From Peromyscus leucopus (taxonomy: Eukaryota; Chordata; Mammalia; Rodentia; Cricetidae), in NCBI RefSeq assembly GCF_004664715.2, contig NC_051075.1, positions 29,842,504 to 29,906,503 of the forward strand: 64,000 nucleotides of DNA, in the 5' to 3' direction. A program made the translations under genes and the position numbers. Position 1 is the first letter of the stretch, and every line of letters begins with the position of its first letter. Below, piece after piece: positions 46,809 through 58,177 of the stretch. The notes beneath the pieces were generated by a model that was not told the origin of the DNA, searched no databases, and saw nothing but the letters and a program-made list of their open reading frames with translations.

Positions 46809-47668
46809 AACATTTCATAGCATAGTGACAAATATAAGTATTAATAGTTGATATTATTTTTCTTTCATTTGGAAGAAACTTCCAAAATTATCTTTTAAGA
46901 CATAAATCACATGCACATAAAATTATAAGATAAATTGATAAAGTAATATCATAGATGCTATATTTAGCCTATATGTGGTTTCTCTTCTTCTCTTACCCAT
47001 TAGTTTTTATCAATAACCCATTTTCTTTGGCAGTTCAAGGCAAACACCCCCCAAAACCCATATTAATCAAATGTTAACATTCTTTATTAACTGAATACAT
47101 ATAGAATGAATAATAAATTTATCCATACCATTTTCTACAATTTACCTCATCCTAAATACAATAGTTATATATAAAATATATTTAAACATACACAATACTT
47201 CTACATATAGCCATAAAATAAAATACATATATTGATAGAAGATATGGAGTTAATAATGAACTCAACAAGTCATATATCATGTAATTTCTAATCATAATTT
47301 GGTATGGTTTTCATCTTATTCTAAAAAAATTCACATGGAAATCCTATGCTGTAATGTGACTCTTTCTAAATGGCTCCAAAAAAACAATCTATGGTGTGAT
47401 TCATGTCTCAACAGTCTGTGGTGTGGATCTACCTAACTGTAGTCAAGTTCATTTACCAATAGTATTTATGTATATTATTTCTTCAAAAATCAATGCTGCC
47501 ATTTTGCCATCTCCAAGTTGGTGATCACTATAGCTTTTGACTTTTGACTGAAATCAATTCAGATCAATCCTTCTACAGTTCTTGAGTCTGTACAGGAGGG
47601 TCTCCCATCTAGAAGTGTACAGCCTTACTCAGAGCTAGGGCCTTTCCGTTCCCCCCTCTTTCTTTCTC
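46809..47668. other. unique AT-rich DNA, nothing recognised
   Basis: No supported feature. Confidence 0.5.
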
Positions 47669-47836
47669 TTTTCCCTTCCTTCCTTCCTTCCTTCCTTCCT
47701 TCCTTCCTTCCTTCCTTCCTTCCTTCCTTCCTTCCTTCCTTCCTTCCTCCCTCCCTCCCTCCCTCCCTCCCTCCCTCCCTCCCTTCCTCCCTCCCTCCCT
47801 CCCTCCGTCCCTCCCTCCCTCCCTCTCTCTCTCTCT
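47669..47836 (+). repeat. pyrimidine microsatellite (TTCC)n-(CCCT)n-(CT)n
   Basis: About 170 bp of pure pyrimidine apart from one G: TTCC units at about 47673-47747, CCCT units with a few interruptions to 47821, then CT. It mirrors the composition of the purine block at 14422-14671 on the opposite strand. Confidence 0.98.
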
Positions 47837-47976
47837 CATCTTTTTTACTTATGTCCCAGATAACTCAGCAAGAAGGCTGTCATTAGGCAGTGACTCCCAA
47901 ACTTTGAACTTCAAAGTGCTCAAAACCGTACAAATTCCCAAGACAACAATTGATTTCTGTTATATATAAAGTACTC

Positions 47977-48454
47977 TGTAGCAGGAATCTTAACAGGTCT
48001 TATTAATAAAATCAAACCTTGGAGCCAGGTATTTGGGTAAATGCTAGAAGATCAGAGAAGCAGAAAAAGCCACAGCTACCTCACCTCGCCAGTTCTTCAG
48101 ATGATCCTGTTTCCTCAGACTGGAAACCTCTGAGTCTCAGCTGGACTGCTGCTCCAAACCTAAAAGCTTAACCAGCCAAAAGCTTCTAGTTCCTGGTCCT
48201 CATGCTTTATATATCTTTCTGCTTTCTGCCATCACTCCCTGGGATTAAAGGCGTGAGTCACCATGCCTGGCTTTTTCAAATGTGGACTTGAACTCACAGA
48301 GATCCAGAGGGATTTCTGCCTCTGGAATGCTAGGATTAAAGGCATGTGCTACCACTGCCTATCCTCTATGTTTAATATTGTGGCTGTTCTCTTCTCTGAC
48401 CCCAGATAAGTTTATTAGCATGCACAATATTTTGGGGAACACAATACCACCACA
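47977..48454 (-). mobile_element. solo LTR, class II ERV-type, B1-carrying family (copy 4)
   Basis: A 478-bp reverse-strand LTR: on the minus strand it starts TGTGGTGGTATTGTG at 48454 and ends CTACA at 47977. Flanks are gtactc (47971-47976) and gtactt (48455-48460). A TATA-like element reads in reverse at about 48206-48213. The B1-derived text lies at 48235-48362 and includes the phrases that make up the plus-strand frame at 48282-48482. Confidence 0.93.
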
Positions 48455-48460
48455 GTACTT

Positions 48461-50294
48461 AGTCTCAAGTACTGTGTCATAGTAGAACAAACAGACTAAA
48501 ACAATAAAATTCTAAAAGCCCATGAAAATAAGAATAAAATTGTGGTTATTAGGAGCTATGGGGAGAAGTTTACCTAGTGTGGAACTATTGTTTTATGTGA
48601 TGTGATGTGTTAGGTCTAGAGTTATGCTGTACAACAGAATGCAAAATGAAATACAGAGGAACATTTTAGGGGATACACACAGTATCTTGAATGTTTTGCT
48701 TGCTCCATAAATGAAGTTATTCTCAGGTTAAAGCTTACCAAGTTGTATACATTAGATATGTACAACTTTTGTAGGTCAGTTATTCTTCAGCACCTTTATT
48801 TTAAAGTTAGTCCAATTCCTAGTACATCAGTCATTCCATTATAGCCCAAGGAAACAAATGTAGGCAGACCTATCCATGTAACTTCCAAATGTATGTTCAT
48901 AGACTTGTAGTGCTTCTGACATAAAACACCTAATCCCAGCTTTGGAAAACATATCTCATGAATGCTCAGAGCCATCATAAGCAAACTTTCCCTATCTATT
49001 CTGGTTCTCTGTAAGCACTGATAGTAATCTTGAGTTATGATAGTGACAGTCAATTTGGGCTTGAATCTACAGGGCATTCATCACAATGTCAGCCAGAGGT
49101 GCAGTGAATCTTTTCTGGATATAGGCCTTCTAAATATTTGTCTACAGCTCAGCCACTTCCATTTTTGTGCTTTTTACTGTTGTTATTTTGAATTGATGTA
49201 TCCCTGTGGAGAAGAGGTTTCTTCTGGTCTCTTATGTAGAAATGTGTTCTTTGATCAGTGGATATACAGCAAAGAGGTATCATAATTTCTGGTGTCGTCA
49301 AACTTGACAAGACACCACAATAAGTTATATCTCCTTAAGAGTGAGCCTTTCACTATAACAAAGGTCAGAATTAGCGTTTTGAAGCTCTGAGATTCATTAA
49401 TTAATTACCATAAGATGAGACATTCTCAGTTCCCCTCCCAATCTGTCATTTAAATGGTGTTGCTGTTGTTCTTTATGATTATAACTGTTAGCAGAAGATA
49501 ATAAATCAATGATGCCCAAATCCACTACTAGGCATTTGATTAAAATTAAGTGTTTAGGATACATGTTATAATGTCAAAATTAACATTGCTATCCTCATGT
49601 GTATCCTAAGCTATTGATCAAAATCATGATCTCTGGCATGTACCATGGACCATTAAAGTTTATCAGTAGTACTCAATTCCCAATTGGTCTCAACACACAA
49701 AGTCAGGCATGTGTGTTGATAACACAACTGATTAGTGTTATTTAATTGAGGAATGTTGGTTTACTAATTAAGTGATTACTGACATTCTATTAACTACTAT
49801 AGTAATCATCTGTCAAAAGAATAATAAAATATCTCTATTTCTCCAGAAAATCAAACAAATGAACAAAAGTTCTATCAGTAGCATGTGTGGGAGCATAATT
49901 GAATTTTGTCAAAGATCTTTTTTATCTAAAGATCAATTTTATCTAAAGATCAGTTGCTAAAAGCAAACTTTAAATAAGAAACTTACAATTGAAATACTTT
50001 AGTCAGGTATAAAACTTTGTTTTTATGATCATTTAAAATAATATTCCATTTTATTATCATTCATTATAGGATAAGACAAATTTAGAATTTCCAAACTTAT
50101 AAACAAATATCTCAAAATGAGAGAGGCTTTAGGAAACAATTATCTCCCAAATTGTCTGATACAATCAGCAGTAGTTACCAGACACAATTTACTTTAATTT
50201 TAATTATTTTAATTAGAGGGTACTGATTACTTTACCCTTTGTTCCACTCTCTGTGTCTCTCCTCCTCATCTGATACAAGGTAGACTGTGCGTAT
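48461..50294. other. unique AT-rich DNA, nothing recognised
   Basis: About 1.8 kb without a supported repeat. At 49917-49953 the phrase 'atctaaagatca' is tandemly repeated. Confidence 0.5.
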
Positions 50295-50690
50295 TTGCCT
50301 GTTTTCCATTGCTGTGACAAAATGTGTGAGGGTAAGTAGCTTTTAAGGAAATACGTGTGTTTATTTTTTAATTCCCCAAGAGCACAGCATTGGCTGTTGT
50401 GAAACTCTTTTCTTGTTGATTCACTTGTCAGACAATGACATTATGATGGACACATGTATGAGAGAAAAGATTAGATATTAAATAAGGAAGCTGCTGTGTG
50501 CCGCCATTCTTGATACTCTTAAATGACGACCCTCTTAAGAAAAGTAATCAGGATTCCAAGGGCCTTAGATTATTGCATGAAGTAATACTGCACCTAGGAA
50601 AGGTTCTGGGTTCTAACCCAATACTGTCTTTTGAGAATTAAGATTTGAACATAAGACTCATTGGGGACAGTTTGTACATTAATCCATACA
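50295..50690 (-). mobile_element. possible old MaLR/ERVL LTR relic
   Basis: The opening 'tgttttccattgctgtgacaaaat' and closing 'gactcattggggacagtttg' resemble the reversed ends of rodent MaLR/ERVL LTRs; the middle is too decayed to confirm. Confidence 0.42.
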
Positions 50691-50927
50691 ATCTTATTTA
50701 TAAGACAATGGAATACAAGGGCTATGCAGCTTTTTCATCTCCTAATCTAGTACCTTCTGTTTTACTGTTTCTGTAATGTGGCCAAAGAAACTGCCTGCAA
50801 CAAGACCACTAATCTTTCTCTGTTGGACAACTAAACCCAGTCTCCAAGCTGTATACTTAAAATCAAAATAAAGAAATAATCAAACTATAATTAAACCAGG
50901 TTTAAGAAAAAATATATGAGAGTCAAG

Positions 50928-51101
50928 AAAGATAACTCAGCAATTAAGAGAGCTTGATGCTTTTGCAGAGGACTGGAGTTTGGTTTCCAGCACTCACATG
51001 GTATGGCTCACAACATCTCATAACTATAGCTCCAGAGGAATTTCTCTCCTCTTCTGGCTCCCTAGGAGACCCACACACATTCAAGCCCACATATCACACT
51101 G

Positions 51102-51155
<54 letters not shown>

Positions 51156-51180
51156 ACAAATTAATAAAAGAAACATCAGA
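50928..51180 (+). mobile_element. B2-class SINE with (CA)n tail
   Basis: 'gagtcaagaaagataactcagcaattaagag', 'ttttgcagaggactggagtttggtttccagcactcac' and 'ctcctcttctggctccc' are B2/B3 blocks. The tail holds about 48 bp of pure CA (51107-51155) and then A-rich text. Confidence 0.87.
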
Positions 51181-51239
51181 ATAAAAGTAAAAAAAAAATC
51201 GTAAGAGTTTAGTATATGAAAACTCTTGAGTCTGTGTTC

Positions 51240-51590
51240 ACCACAAATCTCAATGGAGATATCTAACAAGAAACAACCAAAAGGAGGAAGGATATGATTT
51301 GGTTTTCATTCCAAGAGCATACAATTCATAATGGTGACTACATGGAGCAAGGAGCCAGAGGCAGCTGAGCACATTTCCACATTTAAGGAAGAGGAAGCAA
51401 ACATTCAGTGGAGCTAGCTTGTAAAACCTCAAAGTCTGTCTCCCATGACCTGTTTCTTCCAAGACAAGCCCAATCCTAAAATTTCTATAGCTATCCCAAA
51501 TAGTGTACCATCCAGGGACCAATTTTTGAAACACATGAGCTCAAGGGAGACACTACACTTTCAAACCAAACCAAATTCTAACAATAGTTT
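51240..51590 (-). mobile_element. possible old MaLR/ERVL LTR relic
   Basis: 'ggtgactacatggagcaag', 'gtaaaacctcaaagtctgtctccc' and 'aagggagacactacactttcaaacca' are in the order seen at the reversed end of rodent LTRs of this class. It may belong with 50295-50690, interrupted by the B2 at 50928. Confidence 0.42.
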
Positions 51591-51987
51591 GTGGTCTATA
51601 AACTGAAAATAAACACTTCAAAACATTCTTTTGAGCATATAAAGCCTAATTGTCTATCACTATTTTCTCTGATAAACTCTGATACTTTTTCTTCTTTATA
51701 AGTCCAGTACAGCAAAGAATCTTGGAATGATCAAAGGCATTGCTAGATAACCATGAAGAGCCTCTTAAGCAGTATTGTTTTCAGACTTGTAATCTGTCCA
51801 ATGCATGTTCATACATGTATATGTGTATATATGCCTATGGATATATACATATTCCTATATTTATGGATATCCGTGAACATTGGAATAATAAACATGAAAT
51901 CAAGTTAAAACACACAAATATTTAAGGTGAACTACTCAGATTAAATCAGAAATTATATATTATGTTATAGAAAATTAAGAAATCACA
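51591..51987. other. unique AT-rich DNA, nothing recognised
   Basis: No supported feature. Confidence 0.5.
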
Positions 51988-52232
51988 TTATGGGGTCTGG
52001 GGAATTAGATCAGCAGTTAAGAGCATTTACTAACCTCAAAGAGAACCTAGATTGGTTTGCCCATACTCACATGGTAGCTAACAATAGTCTGTAACTGTTG
52101 TTTCAAAGGGATCCAATAACCTAATCTTGCCTCCTTTGGTACTGCATACAGGTGGTACACAGATAGACATTCAGGCAAAACACCTATATACATCAAATCA
52201 ACATAATAATAGATAAATATTAAAAAATTGCA
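51988..52232 (+). mobile_element. B2-class SINE
   Basis: 'ggggtctggggaattagatcagcagttaagagc', 'agaacctagattggtttgcc', 'cacatggtagctaacaatag' and 'caggcaaaacacctatatacatc' give the full B2/B3 order. Confidence 0.85.
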
Positions 52233-52913
52233 AAAGAAAGTAAATTTCTATTTAAAGAAGAAATCACATTTTAGAGTAAGCTTTTAATGATAGTAGTACT
52301 CACAACCTTCAGACATAATTATAGACTAATTACTAGCAGTAGCATTTCATTCTGATTGCACACATGCTTGTAAAGCTAATATAGTGTATGCCTTGTGTTC
52401 TTTCAGACCAAATCTTGTGTGTCGAATGGTGTCATCTCAGATCCATTATCCAATAACTGCCCACAAACAAAAGAAATAATTCAAAGTATGTCCTTGTAGC
52501 TTGCCAGAATTCAGGGTTTCCCTACATATAGCTGGAAACTGTGTAGTGAGGTGACAGTCATACTTACTCATAATGTTACTACTATGGCTCACCATGCACC
52601 TGATGAGGCCACTTTTAATTACAGAACAAAAGATATCAAGGAAGCTGACAAGATCTCTGATTAAACTGTATGAATTTGGTAGAATAAATATACCAAAGAA
52701 GGCCAAACTAATGGATATGAAATCTATTTTTTTTATTTTCTGATGTATATATGTACATAAAACACGTATAAAAATTCAAAATGACTTGTCAATCTTTTCA
52801 ATTTTACCCAATATAGATTTTATAAAGGGTACCACGAAATATTTTTCTAGAATTTTTTCATAGAAAATAAGTTTCTAAATAAAAATATTTTATGAAAAAT
52901 GATTTTTATTAAT
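52233..52913. other. unique AT-rich DNA, nothing recognised
   Basis: No supported feature. Confidence 0.5.
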
Positions 52914-53137
52914 GAGGCTGGAGAAATATGTCAACAATCTTAACTACAATCTGCTCTCACAGAGGACCAAGTTTTGGTTCTCAGCAACCATATGGCAGCT
53001 CACAATCATCTGTAACTCTAATACCAAGGGATCCAGTGGTCTCTTCTGGCCTTTATGCACCAAGCATGAACATTGTATACTAACACACATACAGGCAAAA
53101 CACTCATACACATAAAAAGAAAATAAATAAATTTCTT
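52914..53137 (+). mobile_element. B2-class SINE
   Basis: 'aggctggagaaatatgtcaac', 'cacagaggaccaagttttggttctcagcaacc', 'catctgtaactctaataccaagggatccagtgg' and an AAATAAATAAAT tail. Confidence 0.9.
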
Positions 53138-53431
53138 TTTAAAAGGAATATTTTACTCAATACTTGGAAAGCTTATATCTGTGCATATCTAATGGTATTT
53201 TAAAATTTTCTATGATACTGATTTTTTCATTTTTGTTCTTAAAATGAATATCAGTGAGCCACAGTCATTTTATTTAACAATAAAATGCAAATTATATTTT
53301 CTAAAAAAGATAGTATATTGATATTATTCTTTAAATTTACATAAAACTTTGATTAAAAAATTGTTATTTTTCCTTAGTAATGGGTAACAGAAAATATAAA
53401 AAAGTCTAAAATAAAGGAAAAATGTTTTTCA

Positions 53432-53442
53432 GGTGTGTGTGT

Positions 53443-53491
<49 letters not shown>
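53432..53491 (+). repeat. (GT)n microsatellite
   Basis: About 60 bp of GT with one TA interruption near 53446. Confidence 0.98.
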
Positions 53492-53495
<4 letters not shown>

Positions 53496-53655
53496 AGAGT
53501 ACATTTAGAGATCTTTTATCTGAAAAAAGCCAACCAACTAAAAAAGAAAAACTATAAAGTTTTACACATGCTATGTCACTTGCTTTACGTATGCTGTTAT
53601 GTTCTGTGTCCTTATGAACAATCTAAGTGCACCTTTCACAGTTTTCTCTTGTATA

Positions 53656-53660
<5 letters not shown>

Positions 53661-53696
<36 letters not shown>

Positions 53697-53718
53697 ACAC
53701 ACACAGACACACACACAG
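53661..53718 (+). repeat. (CA)n microsatellite
   Basis: About 58 bp of CA with two AGAC interruptions. It lies 169 bp from the (GT)n at 53432-53491, so the two are complementary. Confidence 0.98.
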
Positions 53719-54059
53719 CTTTTCTTCCAAACAAACTGAAGAAAGGAGAAATATATGAGTACTTTATGTCTTTTACTTTACTTATAAAAATTGGGATATT
53801 TTAGTGGAATTCTTTGCTATATTAGTGTTTCATCTGCAAATTGTATATATATTAATATAAAAACTTCTTTACTGATAATATCCTAAATTAAGCAAACATC
53901 AATCATTTTCTCTTGGCCTCTTGAATGCAAACAGAAATGAAAACCCTATATGATTATATCCTGAAGTAACATATCTTCATGCTTATGGCATAGCACCTTG
54001 AGGCTGAATAATCACATATGATGACATAATAACTTGGAATTTTGATAGATTTTGCTTAG

Positions 54060-54200
54060 TTTTTAATAATTAAAATTCAATTACAACATTTCCTTCCATC
54101 CTTTTCATCTCTCCAGTTCCTCCCATGTGCCCCCCATTGATGTTTGACTCTTAATTATTTCTACTAAAGAGGTATGAAATCCACTATATATCTCATTTAA
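54060..54200 (-). mobile_element. L1 3' terminus fragment, minus strand
   Basis: 'aattcaattacaacatttccttccatcc' and 'cagttcctcccatgtgcccccca' are the reversed L1 terminal text (tgatgtaattatatt and atgggaggg in sense). Confidence 0.58.
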
Positions 54201-54404
54201 AATGACAAATAAGAATTGACAATTTACATTCATTTACTATAAGGACATTGAATATATTATTTAATAAAGGATTTCACTGTACAAAATAATTGCAGTAATT
54301 CTTGTAAAATTCATTGTCTCAGTAAGTTACATATTGACATTGTTTACTATTAGTTTTTCATAGTAAGGTCTAAGCCTTCTCAGAGAAAATTTATAGCATT
54401 GTTG

Positions 54405-54600
54405 AGACTCTAATGTAATTACATCATTTCCTCTTCCATTTCCTCCTTTAAAACTCTTCTAGATAACCCCCTTTGCTCTATAAGCCATGTTTTATTCAGA
54501 TTCACGTTGTGTTGATATTATTGTTTATGTCATATATATTTCTCTGTCAAACTAATAACTATGTACTTTAATTTTCAATTGCTTTTAAAACTGGAATATA
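54405..54600 (-). mobile_element. L1 3' terminus fragment, minus strand
   Basis: 'aatgtaattacatcatttcctcttccatttcctccttt' and the following 'ttgctctataagccatg' repeat the reversed L1 terminus seen at 54060. This is a second, better-preserved copy in the same orientation. Confidence 0.68.
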
Positions 54601-55173
54601 ATCATTCACTATTTTTATTTTTTTCCTTTGAGTAGTAAAAGAAAATGTTTAATCTTAAAGTATCTGTTTTAGAATAGAATACTTTATTATGTTATTAATT
54701 TAAGATTTTACATATAAGATATTTGCTTTTTGAAGTGGACTGAATATTATTTTAAAATATACTTATCTCAATTTTTAGTATTATTGATACTGAGTATGGA
54801 AAAAAGCCTTCTAAAATGAATTAAAACTGTTATTCGGCAGCACTGCCTTTGGAGGTTTGTAGATCTAACTGTTGGTAGAGTCTCTTTAAATGGCAGACAA
54901 TTCCTGAGAAATTAGCTTACTAGAAATAAATGCAGGTGCTTTAACAACACACAGCTGTGCAATTATTATGGCATTTGGGGAGGGGCGGACTACAAAAGTC
55001 AGTACAGCTCAGTATTTCAGCTTTGCTGGCAGAAAGGGCAAATGTGTAAGTCAATGACCAATCAGTTGTCACAGAGGCAGATAAGTTGAAGTTCTTGATA
55101 TTCCATGATTGGTTTATATGAAAGTGAAGAAAAATAATAAAAGAATTTAAGACAGAAGTTTAAAGTGTCAAGA
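54601..55173. other. unique DNA, nothing recognised
   Basis: No supported feature. The part from 54940 onward is less AT-rich than the flanks. Confidence 0.5.
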
Positions 55174-55545
55174 CTAGTAAGATACAGTTATTGTTTTTAC
55201 ATGGCATTTAAGCTTTGTATGTATATGTTGCATTTTATGTTGTCTGACAGAGAGTGACAGAGAGATCAGGTGGACCTTTCTGCCAGGAACACACATTGAC
55301 AATGAAGCTGGTAGGCAAGTGAGACGCACTGCCAGGTGCTGTGTGCAGCCCAGGTTGTTTTTCTCACAGTACACAGTCCTTTCCCCCACGCTGTGCTTGA
55401 GAAGGCACCTTTTCAAATGCTCAGCGATATCATCCAAAGCAGCAGCAGCAGGAGGTGGAATTGGTTTTGTATCTTCAGTTTTGCAGCCACAGGTTTTGAA
55501 ACTACATTGAACTATTGGGTCAAAGATCACAAGACTCATGGCCAA
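55174..55545 (-). other. unassigned 123-codon open frame in a locally GC-richer patch
   Basis: I do not recognise this protein. The first two thirds of the minus-strand frame (55545 to about 55300) is of balanced composition, with several spaced Cys and His residues (a C-x4-C-x-C cluster near residues 15-22, then H-x3-C near 63-67) and a short Ala run; the last third looks random. The DNA from 55280 to 55560 is visibly less AT-rich than its surroundings and matches no repeat family known to me. It could be an exon, a retropseudogene fragment or chance. No start context, splice site or neighbour supports it strongly. Confidence 0.22.
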
Positions 55546-55894
55546 TGTGGTGTCTTTTTGTTGTTGCTTCCAAAGAAGGTAGGCTATGAGTTTTTCATCA
55601 TGCTACTAGATTCAAGGTTTATAAAGGAGACACTTCATTACTAAGTGAATAATTTTAAGAAAATAAATAAGTAGGTAAAAAAATAACTAAAGCAATCTTC
55701 TTATCTTTCAGAAAACAACAGAAATCTTATAAGAGTAAAGTCATATTTTAACTTTAAAAAAAATACAATAAATTACTACAAAGCGATTAATAAAATATAT
55801 AAAGTGATGAAACTTTTAAATGCCAGATTAATAAGCACTAATGAGTTAGTTGTATTAAAACAGTATTTTGTTTATTTATTGATATATTAATTAA

Positions 55895-56016
55895 TTTAAT
55901 TTCTTGAATAAGGATCTTAATTTGCAGCCCAGGTTGGCCTTTAAAACACAGCAATACTCCTGCTTCATATTACTGAATACTAGGATAACAGATGTGAACC
56001 ATTATGCAGTGTTAAA
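55895..56016 (-). mobile_element. degenerate B1-type SINE, minus strand
   Basis: 'aaggatcttaatttgcagcccaggttggcctttaaaacacagcaatactcctgc' and 'tactaggataacagatgtgaacc' follow the reversed order of proto-B1/B1. Confidence 0.72.
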
Positions 56017-56373
56017 AGAATGTTTTAAATTTTTGTTTATTTTAAATTAAAACTACACCAGCCAGAGAATAGCTTCCAAAAAATTATCTGAGATCTTTTG
56101 TACAAGTATTTACTGTTTACAATTTTCACTGTCATATTGCACTTTCGTACACTTTAGAACTCATTCATGTACAAAATACATACATAGAATGCCTTGATTC
56201 TTGGTTACATTTAAGGGCCAGATTTAAAAGGCCTTGTCCTTATAACCCTTGCATTCTTACTTAGGTTACACACAATAAAGATTGTACATTAGTAAAAGGA
56301 TACATTGTATAAAATGTAAAAGGTACTCTTTCAAAGTTCTCGTAAGTATTATAATTTACCAGGATGTTTACAC

Positions 56374-56375
56374 AT

Positions 56376-56412
<37 letters not shown>
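56374..56412 (+). repeat. (CA)n microsatellite
   Basis: About 38 bp of CA followed by TA-rich text. Confidence 0.98.
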
Positions 56413-56419
<7 letters not shown>

Positions 56420-56674
56420 TGTATATATATATAATATTTTATGCATATGCAATATATATATACATTGAATGGATACTATGAATATAATTATGTGTGGAAA
56501 CAAATACTGAAGTGTTTATATATATGCAGATTGAAATTAATATGTTAAATAATTGAAGTATGGCATTCATTAAATAAATGCTCATAGAATAATTTTAAAA
56601 AAAGAGACCAATCACCTCTTTAATGATCAGATTTGAAATATGACATCATTTAAAATTTTTAAATATAAATATTG

Positions 56675-56980
56675 ATATATCTTCAACATCATAAATTCAT
56701 TTCCTTTGGAGAAATATCCCAAGCTGGCCTTCCTGGATTGTGTATTCGTGCTATTTAATTTTCTGAAAGTCCTCTGCACTTCCTTCTATTATGGCACTGC
56801 TAATATGCAATGAACAAGGGTTTCCTTTACTCCACCTCCTCCTAAGTACTTATCTTTAGTCTTTTTGATACTAGCCATTTTTCCTGAGATGAGGTGATAT
56901 TTTCATTGCATTTTTAATGGTTAGTGATCTTGATCGGTATTTTATGTGCTTGTCTATTTGTGAAATTACAACTTTGAGGA
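56675..56980 (-). mobile_element. old L1, inverted 5' segment of a twin-primed insertion
   Basis: Reversed ORF2-end text: 'ggagaaatatcccaagctgg', 'gcaatgaacaagggtttcctttactccacctcctcc', 'agtctttttgatactagccatttttcctgagatgaggtgatattttcattg' and 'gtgcttgtctatttgtg'. Confidence 0.85.
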
Positions 56981-57429
56981 GAAATCTGCACTCCCACATC
57001 TATTGTCACACTACTCTTGATGGTCAAGAAATGAAAACAGCTTAACTGTTTAATACCAGAGAAATGGATGAAGAAATGGAATTTTCCAATAAAATCATAT
57101 GATAGAATAGTATTCTATCAATAAATGTAATAAAATCCTCTCACTTGGTGAATGTGGATAGACTTGACGAAAATATGCTAAGTGAAATAAGTCAGACATA
57201 GAAAGGCAAGAATAGTGGATACATGATCTTAATTATTCATGAAATCTGAGGTTGAAAAGAGGCATCATTACCTATGGCTAGGAAGTGTGAAGCGGGCAGT
57301 AGGGATGCAAAATTTATCATCAATGGATATTAAGCTACAGTTAGGACAAGAAGTTCTGGTGCACTGTTGCCTGGTAGGATAATTATAAACAACATTTATG
57401 ACCTGCATTTCAAATATTAAAAAAGAAAG
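56981..57429 (+). mobile_element. old L1, direct 3' segment, interrupted by an ERV
   Basis: Sense text resumes with 'tgcactcccacatctattg', 'agagaaatggatgaagaaatgg', 'atgctaagtgaaataagtcagacatagaaaggcaag' and 'cctatggctaggaagtg'. It is cut at 57429 by the class I ERV and continues at 61282-61450. With 56675-56980 it is a second twin-primed L1, older than the one at 26095. Confidence 0.87.
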
Positions 57430-57721
57430 TGTTTGGTTGGAGGCTCTGCCTCAGCTCCCCCCCTCCCTCCCCAAGCCCTGACCTTCTCAGAAAGGCTGCC
57501 CAGCAGTGCCTTCTCCCCTGGAGCTGCTCAAGACCCCTACAGGGTATTTAAGCTTCAGTCTCTAAAGCTGCCATGTGATTTCTTCTCCTGCCTCACTTCT
57601 GGAGACTTGATAGTCACCCAGGGGTGCTTTGTGCATTAAACCTGGTCTGGTTGATTTGGCTTGATCTGGGTTATTGCATCAGTGGAGAAACACACTACTG
57701 GGGATTCAAAAATACTTATCA
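57430..57721 (+). repeat. 5' LTR of the class I ERV
   Basis: 292 bp, TG...CA. It has a TATA-like gtatttaagc near 57544 and an ATTAAA poly-A signal near 57635. A pyrimidine-rich U3 (ccccccctccctcccc) lies near 57458-57473. Confidence 0.9.
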
Positions 57722-57724
57722 ACT

Positions 57725-57742
57725 TGGTGCTGAACCCAGGTA
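57725..57742 (+). promoter_or_regulatory. primer-binding site, tRNA-Phe-like
   Basis: TGGTGCTGAACCCAGGTA begins three bases after the LTR. It resembles a tRNA-Phe complement with a one-base loss and changes. The assignment is tentative. Confidence 0.5.
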
Positions 57743-57745
57743 GAG

Positions 57746-58177
57746 TTGAGTCTTTCCCTTGACCTCATGGGAAGCCTCTCTCCCTCTTATCCCCCCTCCC
57801 CTCTGCCACACTGGACCAAATTTTGGCTCAGTAAGTCATCCATTGGAAAATACAAAACCTGTAAGTGTAGTCTTTGGTCTCAAGCACAGGCTTGGAAGTG
57901 GGCACTGAGACTAAATCTGATCCCCAGTTGCTATAAAATTTATCCAAATTGGGGCTGTTTCATACCATATAACAGATGGTGTGAGCTCCCTCACCCAGGA
58001 TTTTTAGGCTCTGCCCTCCTGCCCCTTCCCCTTCCCTGTTCTCTGTTCATCTGTGTACTTTCAACTTGGACACATGCGTGCTTGTCTGGCTACTGCTGCC
58101 TACTGCACCTGCGAGGCCATCTCTCCTGCACACTCCCTTCTCCCAGCAGCCTGGAGGACCCAGAGCTTAAGCTCTAA
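57746..58177 (+). pseudogene. ERV leader/gag-start region, open frame of 143 codons
   Basis: The longest frame of the provirus starts soon after the primer site. An internal ATG at 57768 is followed by Gly-Ser-Leu-Ser, which resembles a myristoylated matrix start, but beyond that I cannot align it to a matrix domain. Treat it as decayed leader and gag sequence. Confidence 0.3.
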
